Positions 36,585 to 46,144 of a DNA stretch of 64,000 nucleotides are shown here, one piece after another. Position numbers and translations under genes: made by a program. A model generated the notes under the pieces. It was not told where the DNA came from, searched no databases, and was given only the letters and a program-made list of their open reading frames with translations. This stretch comes from Pandoraea pnomenusa (GTDB lineage Bacteria; Pseudomonadota; Gammaproteobacteria; Burkholderiales; Burkholderiaceae), in contig NZ_CP009553.3 in NCBI RefSeq assembly GCF_000767615.3, positions 4,340,001 to 4,404,000 of the forward strand, read 5' to 3'. The first letter of the stretch is position 1; the number at the start of each line of letters is the position of its first letter.

Positions 36585-38381
36585 TCATCCCGCCCAGTTG
36601 AGCGTGATGAGCACGACACTGCCCTTCGGGCCGAGCGACGCGGGCTGCACCAGTGCGCGCCCGGCCATCAGCTCGCCCGAGAACGTCTGCCCCCGGAACT
36701 GCCATTGCGCACGCACGCCGACTCCCGCGCCGATCAGCGTCGGCCAGCCGGGCTCGGCCACCAGGTGAGCCTTGCCGCCGTCGAGGAACGCGTAAGGCTC
36801 CCAGCGCAGTCCCTGCCATACCGGGGCATTGGCCCAGACGGCCTCGTTCCGGAGATAGAAGCCGCTGTCGCCGGCAATGCCTCCCTGCATGAAGCCGCGC
36901 ACCGAGTCCGTGCCGCCGAGGAAAATCTGCGCGTTGCCGAAGAGCGCTACGGCGCTGTATTGGCCGGTGAACGTGGTACGCCATGTCCATTGCGTCGGGC
37001 CGATTCGCGCGAGCGGCAATTGCACCGTCGTGCCGGCGTCCACCTTGGTGAACTGCGCGTGCGCGTCCTGCTTCTGGATACCGTCGAAGTCGCGCGTGGC
37101 ATCGAACCACGGCAGGCCTTGCGAGACGCCCAGCGACGCGGTCAACGCGCCCGGCAGCCCGTTCCGGGTGAAGCGCCAGAGTCCTGAGATACCGACACGC
37201 AGGATCGTGAGCGCCTGGGGGGACAGCGGAATGTCGTTGACATCGCGCTCGGTGGACAGCTTGGTGAGCGTGGCGTCCAGACTCACGCGTTGCGACGCCG
37301 ATCGCCTGAGCACGGTGTTCCAGCCGAAAATCTGACTGAGGGTGCGGCCGTAGAGCAGCGCGGTGCCCCCGATGATCTGCTGGTATTCGGAGAGCGCCGC
37401 CGTGTAGCTGAACGTTTGATAGCCGTAGGGAACGGCAGCCGAGACGACGAGCGCGTTGCTGTCGCGCGTGCCGGTGTAGGCCAGGCTCAATGACTCCTGC
37501 AAGCCGATGACGTTGCCGGCGTCCACGGATGCCCGCGTGCGCCACCGTCCCGTTGCCGTGCTGCCGTAGTTGTCCAGGCCAACGCTGTAGTTCAGGCGGC
37601 TGCCGAAGGGGTTCTGAATCGCGACGATGGACTCGCCAGGCGCTTGCCCCGGCAATATCTGGATCTGCGCCTGATTGCGGCGCAGCCGGTTGATCTGGTC
37701 GACACCCTGTTCGAGCGCGGGCAGCGTAAGCACATCGCCGACCGATGCGGGGAAGGCCCACGCGGTGCCCGCGTCCGTGAGCAGCCCTCCCCCATCGCCC
37801 GGCTTGCCCTGTCCCGCCGGACGCAACGCACCGCCGTTCAACGTGAAGCCGCTGATTCGCCCCGCGACGAGCGTAATGGCCAGCGTCCCGGAGGACAGAT
37901 TCTGCGGCGTGGCGAGATAGGCACGCGTGGTGATGAGCCCGTCCGCCACGAATGCCTCCGTCAGGCGACGCAGCAGCAGATCGATGCGGCGCCGGCCAAG
38001 GGCCTTGTGCAGGAATGGCGCGCAGATCTCGTCGAGGCGCGACGGCGCGAGCACCGCGTCGCCCCGGAACACGATCCGATCGATGCGAAAGGTCGGCTCC
38101 GGGTCGGGCAGGGTATCGACGTCGGCGTTCGCGGGCAGATCGGGAACCCCGGGCGCGGCCGAGGGCGACGTCTCGATCTGTGCAGGCCCACGATCGAGCT
38201 CGCGTTGCAGCGCGTTGTTGCGTTGCTCTTCCAGCAGTCGTTGTCCGGGATCCTGCTGCGGGACCATGCCCGGCGGCAACGCCGGTACCGGTGGCGTTTG
38301 CGCGAACGCGACGCTCACGGTCCCCGTGAACACCAGCGCCGCGGCCCAGACACGTGCGGCGATCGTTGAGCGTATCGTCAT
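36585..38381 (-). CDS. Two-partner secretion outer-membrane transporter (TpsB/FhaC/ShlB family)
   Basis: The 598-aa protein starts at ATG 38381, overlapping the upstream exoprotein stop as ATGA. It has a signal peptide (AAALVFTGTVSVAFA, cut before QTPPVP), then a Pro/Gln-rich plug-helix region. A POTRA domain follows (about 85-180: FRIDRIVFRGDAVLAPSRLD), then a second POTRA part. The 16-strand barrel carries the L6 motif VRGF (in TDSVRGFMQGGIAGDSGFY, about 485) and a C-terminal strand ending in LITLNWAG. It recognises TPS domains and threads the exoprotein across the outer membrane. It probably serves both exoproteins here, since no second TpsB is present. Confidence 0.92.
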   Translation of the reverse strand: MTIRSTIAARVWAAALVFTGTVSVAFAQTPPVPALPPGMVPQQDPGQRLLEEQRNNALQRELDRGPAQIETSPSAAPGVPDLPANADVDTLPDPEPTFRIDRIVFRGDAVLAPSRLDEICAPFLHKALGRRRIDLLLRRLTEAFVADGLITTRAYLATPQNLSSGTLAITLVAGRISGFTLNGGALRPAGQGKPGDGGGLLTDAGTAWAFPASVGDVLTLPALEQGVDQINRLRRNQAQIQILPGQAPGESIVAIQNPFGSRLNYSVGLDNYGSTATGRWRTRASVDAGNVIGLQESLSLAYTGTRDSNALVVSAAVPYGYQTFSYTAALSEYQQIIGGTALLYGRTLSQIFGWNTVLRRSASQRVSLDATLTKLSTERDVNDIPLSPQALTILRVGISGLWRFTRNGLPGALTASLGVSQGLPWFDATRDFDGIQKQDAHAQFTKVDAGTTVQLPLARIGPTQWTWRTTFTGQYSAVALFGNAQIFLGGTDSVRGFMQGGIAGDSGFYLRNEAVWANAPVWQGLRWEPYAFLDGGKAHLVAEPGWPTLIGAGVGVRAQWQFRGQTFSGELMAGRALVQPASLGPKGSVVLITLNWAG

Positions 38382-40543
38382 AGCCCGAACCACGTCGTCA
38401 GGCCAAGGTGCGTGCCGATGCGTGCCGGTTCACGGTACGGCACGTAGGCCGTCTCGATGCCCTGCGCCGCCTTCACCCCCCTGGCCCCGGTGATCACGCC
38501 GCCCTTGATCAAGCCGCGCCCCGTCAGCACGACTTCGCCCGAGGCGGCGGAGAACAGACCGCCGTCGTTTTGGGCATAGATGGCGGCCCAGTGATTGCCG
38601 AACCAGGCCTTCAGGCCACGCGTGCCGTTGTAGGCCGTATACCCGAGCAGGCCCTGCGCGGTGACGAACGGGGCATCGACCGTCAGATTGCCGGACCACG
38701 CGATCACGTTGCCGCCAACGTTGCTGGCGCTTTGTCCGGCACGCAGTGCAATGCTTCCGGCCGCCTGCATCTGCCCACCGTATGAGGTCGTCGTGCTGGA
38801 CGCCTCCGCCTTGCAGACAATGAAGCACGAACGCCGATACGACGCCTGTCCCGCCATGACCGCCTGATTGACGAACTGATCGGTCGCCGTCACCTGAATG
38901 TTCCCGCCATTGGTCAGCACCGTGCCGCCGGTGTTGAACACATTCCGGCCGGAGAGGGTGACGTTGCCGGCGTCGGCAATGATGTAGGACAGTTGCCCCG
39001 GTGCCGGGATCGCGCCGTAGTCGACGGAGAAGCCTTCGTCGCGCGTGGAGAAGAGCAGCCAGCGCCGGCCGCTGTTCGCATAGGCCGTCGCGACACCGCC
39101 GTTCGCACCATCGAGATGCGAAATGGCATTGCTCAGGTCGCCCTGCGCCTGCATCGACACCGACTGATTGGATTCGACGCGGGCGTTCAGATTGACGATA
39201 TCGCCGGCAGCGCGCATCACGACGTCGTCGTTCACACCGAACACCACACCGAACGCACCGCCCGGGCGGGACACGTCGGAGGTGTTGGTGATGGTACCGG
39301 TGGCGTCGAGGGTGACCGCGCCCGCCGACGTCGTCATCGCCGTATCGCGCGTCACGCCCTGGATCAGGCTGCTGACATTGGTGATGTCACCCTGGCTGGT
39401 GATCACGACGCCGCTGCGCTGGGACACCAGCGTCGATTGCGTGGCGCCGGCGTTGGCGATGCGCACGCCGTGGCTCGAAAGCCGAATCGACCCGCCGGTC
39501 AGCACCGCCGCGCCCTGCAGGGTGGTCTGTCCCGCCGACTGCCAGGAGAGGTTGTTCGCGACATCGATCCGGCTCCACGGCGCCAGCAGCACATCGCCGG
39601 CGGCGGTGAGCGAGAAATCCCCGGCGTTGGCCATCATCGATCCGGCGTGGCGCACGCCGGCGCCGAGATCCGTCGTCAACAGCTGGATGCGCCCGGACGT
39701 GATGCTGCCGGACGGCTCGACGTCGAGCGCGATGGCATCGGGGTTCGCCTGCTGCCGGCTCGCGAGCGTGACCCAGTCGTTGTTGTTGTCGTCGGGCGAG
39801 AAGCCGGTGTTGAGCGACACCCGGCTGCTGCCCGCAATCACGCGCACGTAAGCGGTAGGCGACGAGAAGTCGTTGGTGATCGGCGCGCTCACCCTGACCG
39901 TCTTAGCGATGAGCTCCAGGCCGATGAGCGTTCCCGCGAGCCCGCCGCCCGCGACTTCGATCGTGCCGCGTCCGGTGTCGAGCACAACGTTGCGCTGATA
40001 CACGCCGGGCGCGACGAGGACGTCGCTGAACGACACTTGTCCGGTGCTCAACGCGACGTGGCCGGTGTTGACGAAGGTACCGCCATTGACCGTGATGCCG
40101 TTGGGATTCGCGAGCACGACGTTCGCTCGCGGTCCTGTCACGGCGATCTGGCCCTGAATCAGGCTGGGGGCGGTACCCGTCACTTCGTTGACGATGGTGC
40201 GCGCGTTGACCCCGCTGTTGTTGAGGGTCGCACCGGCGCGATCGACGCTGAAGCTGGCGTAGGTGTTATGGGACACCCCGCGCACCGGCGGGGCGATCGC
40301 GACGTTCTGGCGTCCATCGGCGCCAATGGTGACGGACGTCGCCGTGCCGCCGTCGGGAACAATGCCCGCGGCACGGCAATGCGCGGCCGTGGCGAGTACC
40401 GTCGCCAGGCCGAAGCCGAATACCCGTCTTACCGTTTGACGCGTCTGAGACGCCCGAAACCGCCGAATCCCCAAGCCCTGTGAAGTGTGCCCGTCAATCC
40501 CGCCAGCCAACGGCGAGACTTCGCGCGTTGATTTCCAAGGCAT
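38378..40543 (-). CDS. Short TpsA-like filamentous haemagglutinin domain protein
   Basis: The 721-aa protein starts at ATG 40543 (MPWKSTREVSPLAGG). It has an extended signal peptide of about 58 residues (basic n-region, then VFGFGLATVLATAAHCRA). A TPS domain follows, with NPNGITVNGGTFVNTGHVAL (about 155) and INEVTG-type motifs (ARTIVNEVTGTAPSLIQGQI). Beta-helix repeats continue to the end. It lacks the long shaft, pretoxin region and toxin tip of CdiA and stops shortly after a GTRGLKAWFGNHWAAIYAQN segment. Its ATGA overlap with tpsB argues for co-expression. It could be an adhesin or a helper in assembly; its length suggests a complete small exoprotein rather than a truncated CdiA. Confidence 0.82.
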   Translation of the reverse strand: MPWKSTREVSPLAGGIDGHTSQGLGIRRFRASQTRQTVRRVFGFGLATVLATAAHCRAAGIVPDGGTATSVTIGADGRQNVAIAPPVRGVSHNTYASFSVDRAGATLNNSGVNARTIVNEVTGTAPSLIQGQIAVTGPRANVVLANPNGITVNGGTFVNTGHVALSTGQVSFSDVLVAPGVYQRNVVLDTGRGTIEVAGGGLAGTLIGLELIAKTVRVSAPITNDFSSPTAYVRVIAGSSRVSLNTGFSPDDNNNDWVTLASRQQANPDAIALDVEPSGSITSGRIQLLTTDLGAGVRHAGSMMANAGDFSLTAAGDVLLAPWSRIDVANNLSWQSAGQTTLQGAAVLTGGSIRLSSHGVRIANAGATQSTLVSQRSGVVITSQGDITNVSSLIQGVTRDTAMTTSAGAVTLDATGTITNTSDVSRPGGAFGVVFGVNDDVVMRAAGDIVNLNARVESNQSVSMQAQGDLSNAISHLDGANGGVATAYANSGRRWLLFSTRDEGFSVDYGAIPAPGQLSYIIADAGNVTLSGRNVFNTGGTVLTNGGNIQVTATDQFVNQAVMAGQASYRRSCFIVCKAEASSTTTSYGGQMQAAGSIALRAGQSASNVGGNVIAWSGNLTVDAPFVTAQGLLGYTAYNGTRGLKAWFGNHWAAIYAQNDGGLFSAASGEVVLTGRGLIKGGVITGARGVKAAQGIETAYVPYREPARIGTHLGLTTWFGL

Positions 40544-41041
40544 CTGATATTTCGTTTTCCTGATTGTCGTAACGCTCGCAACATCCAAAGGCCGCAGCGG
40601 ACATGGCCATCGCCCTGCCCCATGCGTTCCCCGGACGACGCCCCGCGCGCCGGCTATCGTGCCGTGCCGATTTTGCGCAAAGTGCCGCGCCCTTCGAATT
40701 CCCGGCCGGCGAGAACCGGTCCAGACAGAGCATTACGGAAGGGTTCTGAAATATCTTTAAGTAACCGATTGAAGTTTTTCGATCCCGGATCTCACCGCGG
40801 CGCAAACGCAAGGGAATTCCCTTCTGGAGCCTTGCCAGTGAAGGCCCGTGCGCAATACAAAAGAAATGCTAAACGTGCCGTTGATATATTTTCATTATTT
40901 AAAATCGGCATCCGAACTATCAGGAAACCACATCAATCCCTGTCGTCCAACACGTGCCTGCATGACGAAAACCGGCTCCCGATCCTACTCGCCCCCAGTA
41001 CCGACGGACCGAATCCTCGTCATGCGGCCCCGCCAATCACT
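40544..41041. promoter_or_regulatory. Upstream region of the TPS/CDI operon
   Basis: About 500 bp without a credible gene separate the leftward TPS operon from the leftward flavin reductase gene. A perfect 14-bp palindrome AAGGGAATTCCCTT lies at 40810-40823. A strongly AT-rich stretch at 40880-40910 (TTGATATATTTTCATTATTT) could hold a leftward promoter about 340 bp before the TpsA start. That would give a long leader. Operator function is inferred from symmetry only. Confidence 0.45.
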
Positions 41042-41677
41042 TCACATCTCGTCGACGGCTGTCGCGGCGGTAGGTTGACCGTCCTGCTGTTCCAGGGAGA
41101 AGCGATTGCGTGTGTCCACATAGAAGCTCGCGCCGAAACGCCCTACGGGGAAGTAGTTCTGCAACCGGACCCGCCAGGTTTCGGTGTCGATCAGCTCGTC
41201 GCGCGCGTGCATGCGCTCGACGCGCCCGATGAAGATGTGGCGGCTCGGCGTCTCCAGCGTCTCCCACAGCTTGCACTCGAACGCCACCGGCGCCTGCGCG
41301 ATGCGCGGTGGCGCGACGAGACGGCTCGCCACCGGCGTGAATCCCGCATGCGTCAGCTCGCTCTCGGTCGGCGGCAAGCGCTCGCCACACGCGTGCATGC
41401 GGGCAGTCATCGCCTCATCGGTGAGATGCACGACAAACTCCCGATCCCGGAGAATGTTGGTGGCGGTGTCCTTGAGGGAATCGTCGTCGAGCCGGTTGAT
41501 CGACAGCATCACGATCGGCGGTTCCTCGCCAAGCATGTTGAACATCGAGAACGGTGCGGCGTTGATGGCGCCGCCTTCGTTGATCGTCGTGACGAGCGCG
41601 ATCGGACGCGGCACGATCAGGCTGGCCATCAATTTGTAGCGCTGGTAAGCGGTGATTTCCCGAAAGTCGATTTCCAT
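41042..41677 (-). CDS. Flavin reductase-like, FMN-binding split-barrel protein
   Basis: The 211-aa protein starts at ATG 41677 with AAGGGA upstream. The N-terminal pattern YKLMASLIVPRPIALVTTIN with G..NAAPFSMFNMLGEEPP is the FMN-binding split barrel of the flavin reductase-like family. The C-terminal half (HIFIGRVERMHARDELID, NYFPVGRFGASFYVDT) is conserved in the group. It may reduce flavin for a monooxygenase or act as a flavin-dependent oxidoreductase. It follows a GntR-family gene by 17 bases in a three-gene leftward operon. Confidence 0.82.
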   Translation of the reverse strand: MEIDFREITAYQRYKLMASLIVPRPIALVTTINEGGAINAAPFSMFNMLGEEPPIVMLSINRLDDDSLKDTATNILRDREFVVHLTDEAMTARMHACGERLPPTESELTHAGFTPVASRLVAPPRIAQAPVAFECKLWETLETPSRHIFIGRVERMHARDELIDTETWRVRLQNYFPVGRFGASFYVDTRNRFSLEQQDGQPTAATAVDEM

Positions 41678-41694
41678 GCGATATCCCTTGTGCC

Positions 41695-42630
41695 TCAAGC
41701 GCGTTTGCGAGCGGTGCGCCTGACGGGCGCAAGCGGTGGCGCATCGTGCCCGGGCTCAACCATCTCCGGCAGACCCAGCAGCGATGCCAGACTCTTCTGT
41801 CCTCGCATCCGAGTCGTCTCGATGCGACGCTCCAGCTCCTCGAGATGCGCCTGCATCCGGGCAATGGCGCCCGCGGCGTCGCGCGCTTCGATGCATGCCA
41901 CGATGGCCGCGTGTTCATCGTGCTCGCACGGCGCGTATCCTGGCGGCTCGTACAACCCCACGATGAGCGAACACCGCGAGATCAGCTCGGTGAGGTAGCG
42001 CAGCAGCACGGCGTTACCGGCGAGCGCGGCCACACGCAGGTGGAAATCACTCGCCAGACGCGCCCACGACGGCTGATCGAAACGATGCATGGCGTCGTGC
42101 TCGGCATCGAGCTGGCGGCGCAGCATGGCGAGGTCGTCGTCGGTCACGCGCGACACGGCGAGCTCGACCAGTGAACGTTCGAGCGCGCGACGCGCCTCGA
42201 AGATCTCGCGCGTTTCCTCGGGCGTCGGCTCCGCAATCACGGCGCCTTTGTTCGGTCGGAGCGTGACGATGCCGTCATGCGCAAGACGCTCCAGCACGCG
42301 CCGCACGACCGCCCGTCCCACGTCGAACAACTGGCAAAGCTCCGGCTCGGGCAGCTTCGTGCCGGGCGTCAGGCGATGTGCTAGCACGCCGTCGACGATC
42401 GTGCGATAGATGTGCGTCTCGATGCGCGTCTCGGCGCTCTGCTCGTCATCGCTCGCCACGGGCGAGTGCAGCGAGCGCAGACGGGATTCGGTGTCCCGGT
42501 CGTCAGCGGCGGACGCAGCCACGTCGGCGGCGCGGCGACGTGGCGTCAGGGGGGGTTTGGCAGCAGGCATGGATGACAAGGGCAGTAAGGTCGAAGTCGC
42601 GCAGTCGGGGCAATGGCGTTTGAGCGTCAT
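41695..42630 (-). CDS. GntR-family (FadR-type) transcriptional regulator
   Basis: The product is 311 aa from ATG 42630, or 291 aa from ATG 42570; neither has a strong ribosome site. An unusual Ala/Arg-rich N-terminal extension of about 65 residues precedes the winged helix (IETHIYRTIVDGVLAHRLTP, LCQLFDVGRAVVRRVLERLA). The FCD effector domain (EIFEARRALERSLVELAVSR..., with D..FH and H..I metal-ligand type residues) follows. It lies between the deacetylase and the flavin reductase and next to the divergent liv-type transporter, so it probably controls both directions. Confidence 0.84.
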   Translation of the reverse strand: MTLKRHCPDCATSTLLPLSSMPAAKPPLTPRRRAADVAASAADDRDTESRLRSLHSPVASDDEQSAETRIETHIYRTIVDGVLAHRLTPGTKLPEPELCQLFDVGRAVVRRVLERLAHDGIVTLRPNKGAVIAEPTPEETREIFEARRALERSLVELAVSRVTDDDLAMLRRQLDAEHDAMHRFDQPSWARLASDFHLRVAALAGNAVLLRYLTELISRCSLIVGLYEPPGYAPCEHDEHAAIVACIEARDAAGAIARMQAHLEELERRIETTRMRGQKSLASLLGLPEMVEPGHDAPPLAPVRRTARKRA

Positions 42631-42637
42631 GCCGGGT

Positions 42638-43627
42638 TCATCCCATGATGGCACCGGGCTCGGCCACACTCACTGAGTCCACGTGCGCGGCGATGTCACC
42701 CGGCGTGGCCAGCCAGATTTCGCCACGTCCGGCCGCCTGAGCGATGGGCGTGAGCACACGTCGCAGATGCCGCAGGCGATAGGGCTGGCCCACCAGGTAC
42801 GGGTGCAGCGCGATGCCCATGACCAGCGGTTGTCCCCGCGTCGGATGCTCTGCCTGAGCGTACATCTCGTCAAAGTTGTCGGCAATCATGTCGGCAAATG
42901 CGGCGCCGTCCATCTGACGCCCGACGATCATCGGAATATCGTTGACTTCCTGCGGGTAGGGCACCGACCAAAGCGTGCCGTGGGCAGTGCGCATGCGCAC
43001 CGGGCGGTCGTCGTGACACCAGTTCAAGGTATAGCGGTAGCCGTTGCGAACGAGCAGGTCGGGCGTGTGATGCGTCTCTGAAATCCATGGCGAGAGCCAT
43101 CCCGACGGCGTGTGGCCGGTTGCCCGCGCCAGGCGCGAGCGGCAATGCGCCAGCAGATCGAGCTCGTGCGCATATTCGAAATCGCTTTGGCGATGGGCAT
43201 TGGTATGCCCGTGCCCGATCAACTCGTCGCCACGCGCCACGCACGCATGCACAAGGTCGGGACAGTGATCGAGCAGCGCCGTGTTGAGCACCACGCCGGC
43301 GCGCATCGCGAGATCGTCGAACAGATCGAGGCATCGCCACGCGCCAACCCGGTTGCCATACTCGCGCCAGCTGTAGTTGAGCACATCCGGCTGTGGCGAG
43401 ACGGGTCCCAGATTCGCCCCAAGTCCCTCCCCGAAGGCGAAATGCTCGAGATTGAAGCCCAGATAGACGGCCAGGCGCGCGCCATTGGGCCAGCGGTAAG
43501 TGTCGCGCGCCGTGATCGGCAGATAGTCGAAGCGATCATGCGTGCGAAGTGCACCGAAGCGCACGTCGCCGGTCTCGGCATCGTCAGGTTGCGAGACGGG
43601 AAGCGTAAGAGGAAGCGTAAGGGTCAT
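42638..43627 (-). CDS. Polysaccharide deacetylase family protein (PuuE/allantoinase-like)
   Basis: The 329-aa protein starts at ATG 43627 (MTLTLPLTLPVSQPDD). Motifs of the NodB-homology fold include GHGHTNAHRQSD (metal His, about 160) and SGWLSPWISETHHTPDLL, plus a C-terminal LVMGIALHPYLVGQPYRLRH. This arrangement is shared with PuuE-type allantoinases and formamide/imide hydrolases rather than chitin deacetylases. It lacks a signal peptide, so it acts in the cytoplasm, probably on a small amide or ureide brought in by the neighbouring ABC transporter. Confidence 0.78.
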   Translation of the reverse strand: MTLTLPLTLPVSQPDDAETGDVRFGALRTHDRFDYLPITARDTYRWPNGARLAVYLGFNLEHFAFGEGLGANLGPVSPQPDVLNYSWREYGNRVGAWRCLDLFDDLAMRAGVVLNTALLDHCPDLVHACVARGDELIGHGHTNAHRQSDFEYAHELDLLAHCRSRLARATGHTPSGWLSPWISETHHTPDLLVRNGYRYTLNWCHDDRPVRMRTAHGTLWSVPYPQEVNDIPMIVGRQMDGAAFADMIADNFDEMYAQAEHPTRGQPLVMGIALHPYLVGQPYRLRHLRRVLTPIAQAAGRGEIWLATPGDIAAHVDSVSVAEPGAIMG

Positions 43628-43919
43628 CGTGTGTCGTCTTGAAACATTCGCGCACCGCCGCAGTGCGGGCGCGTTCCGAGTTGGCGCAAAGCGCATCGTC
43701 AACGAACGTCATACGCAATCGTTCGCAATTTCAGTGCCAGATCGTCAACACCTTGGCATTCATATCGCGCAACGTCATTCGTTCGAAATGTCGACGAGGT
43801 GGCATGCCTCTTGCGTATGGCGGGGACATGGCGGGCCACGCCCGTTGCCGGGACGCCGTTGCGTCCCTTTCGATTCGCTTCCGATGCATCGCTTCGATGT
43901 GTCCCCACGGAGATTGCCC
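43628..43919. promoter_or_regulatory. Divergent region between deacetylase operon and liv-type operon
   Basis: The 292 bp between divergent operons include several near-repeats of the form CATxCGTTCG (43690-43790), for example TCATACGCAATCGTTCGC and GTCATTCGTTCGAAATG. These could be GntR-family half-sites. No convincing gene lies here. Promoter boxes were not assigned with confidence. Confidence 0.35.
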
Positions 43920-45194
43920 ATGTCTGCCTCTGCAAGTCACCACGCCGTCGGCGCCAGCGCCGCGACCCCGGTATCCGTCCCTTCCCGCCGTCGCTGGCTT
44001 CGCAACGGCACCGTGGCCCTGGCGGCCGCCTGTGGGTTCGTGAGTCTGTCGAGTTACGCTGCCGACACCGTCAAGATCGGCCTCGTCACGGCGCTTTCGG
44101 GCCAGTCGGCCCGCGCGGGCGAAGCGCTCACGCGCGGCATGACCATCGCCATCGACGAGATCAACGCGAGCGGTGGCGTGCTCGGCGGCCGCAAGCTCGA
44201 ACTGGTGCGCCGCGACGATGAAGGCAACCCGGCCAAGGGCGTGCTCGCCGCTCGCGAGCTGATCTACAAGGACAAGGTGGCGGTGCTCTTCGGCGGTCTG
44301 GACACGCCGGTGTCGATGGCCATCGTGCCCATTGCGAATCAGGAGAAGGTGCCGTTCATGGGGCCGTGGGCCGCAGGCACGCCGATTACCCATAACGGCG
44401 CCAATCCGAACTACGTGTTTCGCGTGTCGGCGGTCGATGAGATCGTCGACGGTGCGATGGTGAACTACGCACAGCAGACCTTCGGTGCGAAGAAGCTGGG
44501 CCTGATTCTCGTGAACAACCCATGGGGCGAGTCGAACGAGAAAGGCATCGTCGCCTCGCTCGCGGCCAAGGGCATGAAGCCGGCCGCGATCGAGAAATTC
44601 GAGGCAACCGACGTGGACGTCACGCCGCAGCTTGGGCGTCTGAAAGCCGCGGGCGCGGACACGCTGCTGATGGTCGGCAACGTCGGTCCGTCCGCGCAGG
44701 TTGTGAAGTCACTCGATCGCATGGGCTGGAAGGTGCCCATCGTTTCGCACTGGGGCCCGGCGGGCGGGCGCTTCACCGAACTGGCCGGACCGAACGCGAA
44801 GACCGTGCACTTCGTGCAGACGTACAGCTTCTTCGGCGCGACCACACCGGTCAGCCAACGCGTTGTGGCGGCCCTCAAGGCGAAGTACCCGGACATCAAG
44901 GGACCGGATGACATCACCCCGGCGGTGGGCGTGGCCAACGCGTACGACGCCATGCGCCTGACCGCGCTCGCCATCGATCGCGCGGGTTCGACCAACGGCG
45001 ACGCGATCCGCACCGGCTTCCACAAGATCGACCGCTACGAAGGACTGATCAAGACGTACGTGAAGCCGTTCAGCGAACAACAGCACGACGCCCTTTCCGC
45101 GCACGACTATGTGTGGGCGCAGTTCATCGACAACCGCATCGTGCCGGTATCGCCGACCGGTGCGAAAGTGGCCGCGAAGGTGGCCGCGAAGTAA
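43920..45194 (+). CDS. ABC transporter substrate-binding protein (branched-chain amino acid type)
   Basis: The 424-aa protein starts at ATG 43920 with CGGAGA upstream. The frame is open much further 5' but without family similarity. A signal peptide with SRRRWLRNGTVALAAACGFV ends at SSYA; the Arg cluster may allow Tat export. The mature part is a type I periplasmic binding fold (VKIGLVTALSGQSARAGEAL, INASGGVLGGRKLELVRRDD). It delivers a small amino-acid-like ligand to the permease/ATPase encoded next. Confidence 0.9.
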   Translation: MSASASHHAVGASAATPVSVPSRRRWLRNGTVALAAACGFVSLSSYAADTVKIGLVTALSGQSARAGEALTRGMTIAIDEINASGGVLGGRKLELVRRDDEGNPAKGVLAARELIYKDKVAVLFGGLDTPVSMAIVPIANQEKVPFMGPWAAGTPITHNGANPNYVFRVSAVDEIVDGAMVNYAQQTFGAKKLGLILVNNPWGESNEKGIVASLAAKGMKPAAIEKFEATDVDVTPQLGRLKAAGADTLLMVGNVGPSAQVVKSLDRMGWKVPIVSHWGPAGGRFTELAGPNAKTVHFVQTYSFFGATTPVSQRVVAALKAKYPDIKGPDDITPAVGVANAYDAMRLTALAIDRAGSTNGDAIRTGFHKIDRYEGLIKTYVKPFSEQQHDALSAHDYVWAQFIDNRIVPVSPTGAKVAAKVAAK

Positions 45195-45230
45195 GTCGTT
45201 CAACGCAGGTCGTTCGACACCTGCAATGAA

Positions 45231-45253
45231 GCGACGCCGCGAAGCGGCGTCGC
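45231..45253 (+). promoter_or_regulatory. Intercistronic mRNA hairpin before the permease gene
   Basis: GCGACGCCGC-GAA-GCGGCGTCGC is a perfect 10-bp stem ending one base before the GGAGGA ribosome site of livH. A weaker hairpin GCAGGT/ACCTGC lies just upstream (45205-45224). Such structures after binding-protein genes typically protect the upstream mRNA and lower permease translation. Confidence 0.6.
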
Positions 45254-45265
45254 GGAGGACATCTC

Positions 45266-46144
45266 ATGCAATGGATCTCGGCGCTCGTCGCCGGCCTCGG
45301 GCTCGGCAGCATGTACGGGCTCATGGCGCTCGGCTTTCATCTGACATTCGCCGTGAGCGCGACGGTCAATTTCGCGCAAGGCAGCTCGATGATGCTCGGC
45401 GCCGTGCTCGCCTACACCTTCTCGCAGACGCTCGGCTGGCCCATGCCGCTGGCGATCGTCGCGGCGCTGGCGCTTTGCGCCGTCTACGGACTGGCGGTCG
45501 AGCGCCTCGCCGTGCAGCCGTTCGTGCGACGCGGTTCGAGCGCATGGCTCATGGCGACGGTGGCGCTGGGTATCGTGCTCGACAACCTCGTGATGCTCAC
45601 GTTCGGCACGGAGCCGCGCAGCCTGCCCTCGCCGCTCGCCCAAAGCTCGCTTCGGATCGGCGACGCGGGCCTCGGCGTCTACCCGCTACAGTTGCTGATC
45701 CCCGTCGTCGGACTCGCGCTTGCCGCGCTGCTGCATTACGTGTTGCGCCGCTCACGCTGGGGCATCGCGATGTTGGCGGTGGTACAGAACCGTGATGCCG
45801 CGCGACTCATGGGCATTCCCATCCAGCGCACCATTGCCGGCGCATTCGCCATCTCGACGCTGCTCGCCGGTATCGCCGGCGTGCTGATCGCGCCGTTGTT
45901 CAATGTGCAGGCGGACATGGGAACGGTCTTTGGTCTCAAGGCTTTCGCCGTGGCGATTCTCGGCGGGTTGTCCAGTGCGTGGGGCGTGATGATCGCCGGT
46001 CTGCTGTTCGGTGTGACCGAGTCGATGATCACGGCGACGCTGGGTTCGAGCTACACACAAATCATCACGTTCGGCCTGGTCATCGTGTTGCTGGCGATGC
46101 GACCGGACGGCATGTTCGGCCGCGCGGAGGTGCGCAAGGTATGA
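45266..46144 (+). CDS. Branched-chain amino acid-type ABC permease (LivH family)
   Basis: The 292-aa inner-membrane protein has about eight hydrophobic segments. Family motifs include GLGLGSMYGLMALGFHLTFA at the N-terminus and AVAILGGLSSAWGVMIAGLL near the C-terminus. It pairs with the LivM-like domain of the next gene to form the pore. It overlaps that gene by ATGA, so the two are co-translated. Confidence 0.9.
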   Translation: MQWISALVAGLGLGSMYGLMALGFHLTFAVSATVNFAQGSSMMLGAVLAYTFSQTLGWPMPLAIVAALALCAVYGLAVERLAVQPFVRRGSSAWLMATVALGIVLDNLVMLTFGTEPRSLPSPLAQSSLRIGDAGLGVYPLQLLIPVVGLALAALLHYVLRRSRWGIAMLAVVQNRDAARLMGIPIQRTIAGAFAISTLLAGIAGVLIAPLFNVQADMGTVFGLKAFAVAILGGLSSAWGVMIAGLLFGVTESMITATLGSSYTQIITFGLVIVLLAMRPDGMFGRAEVRKV

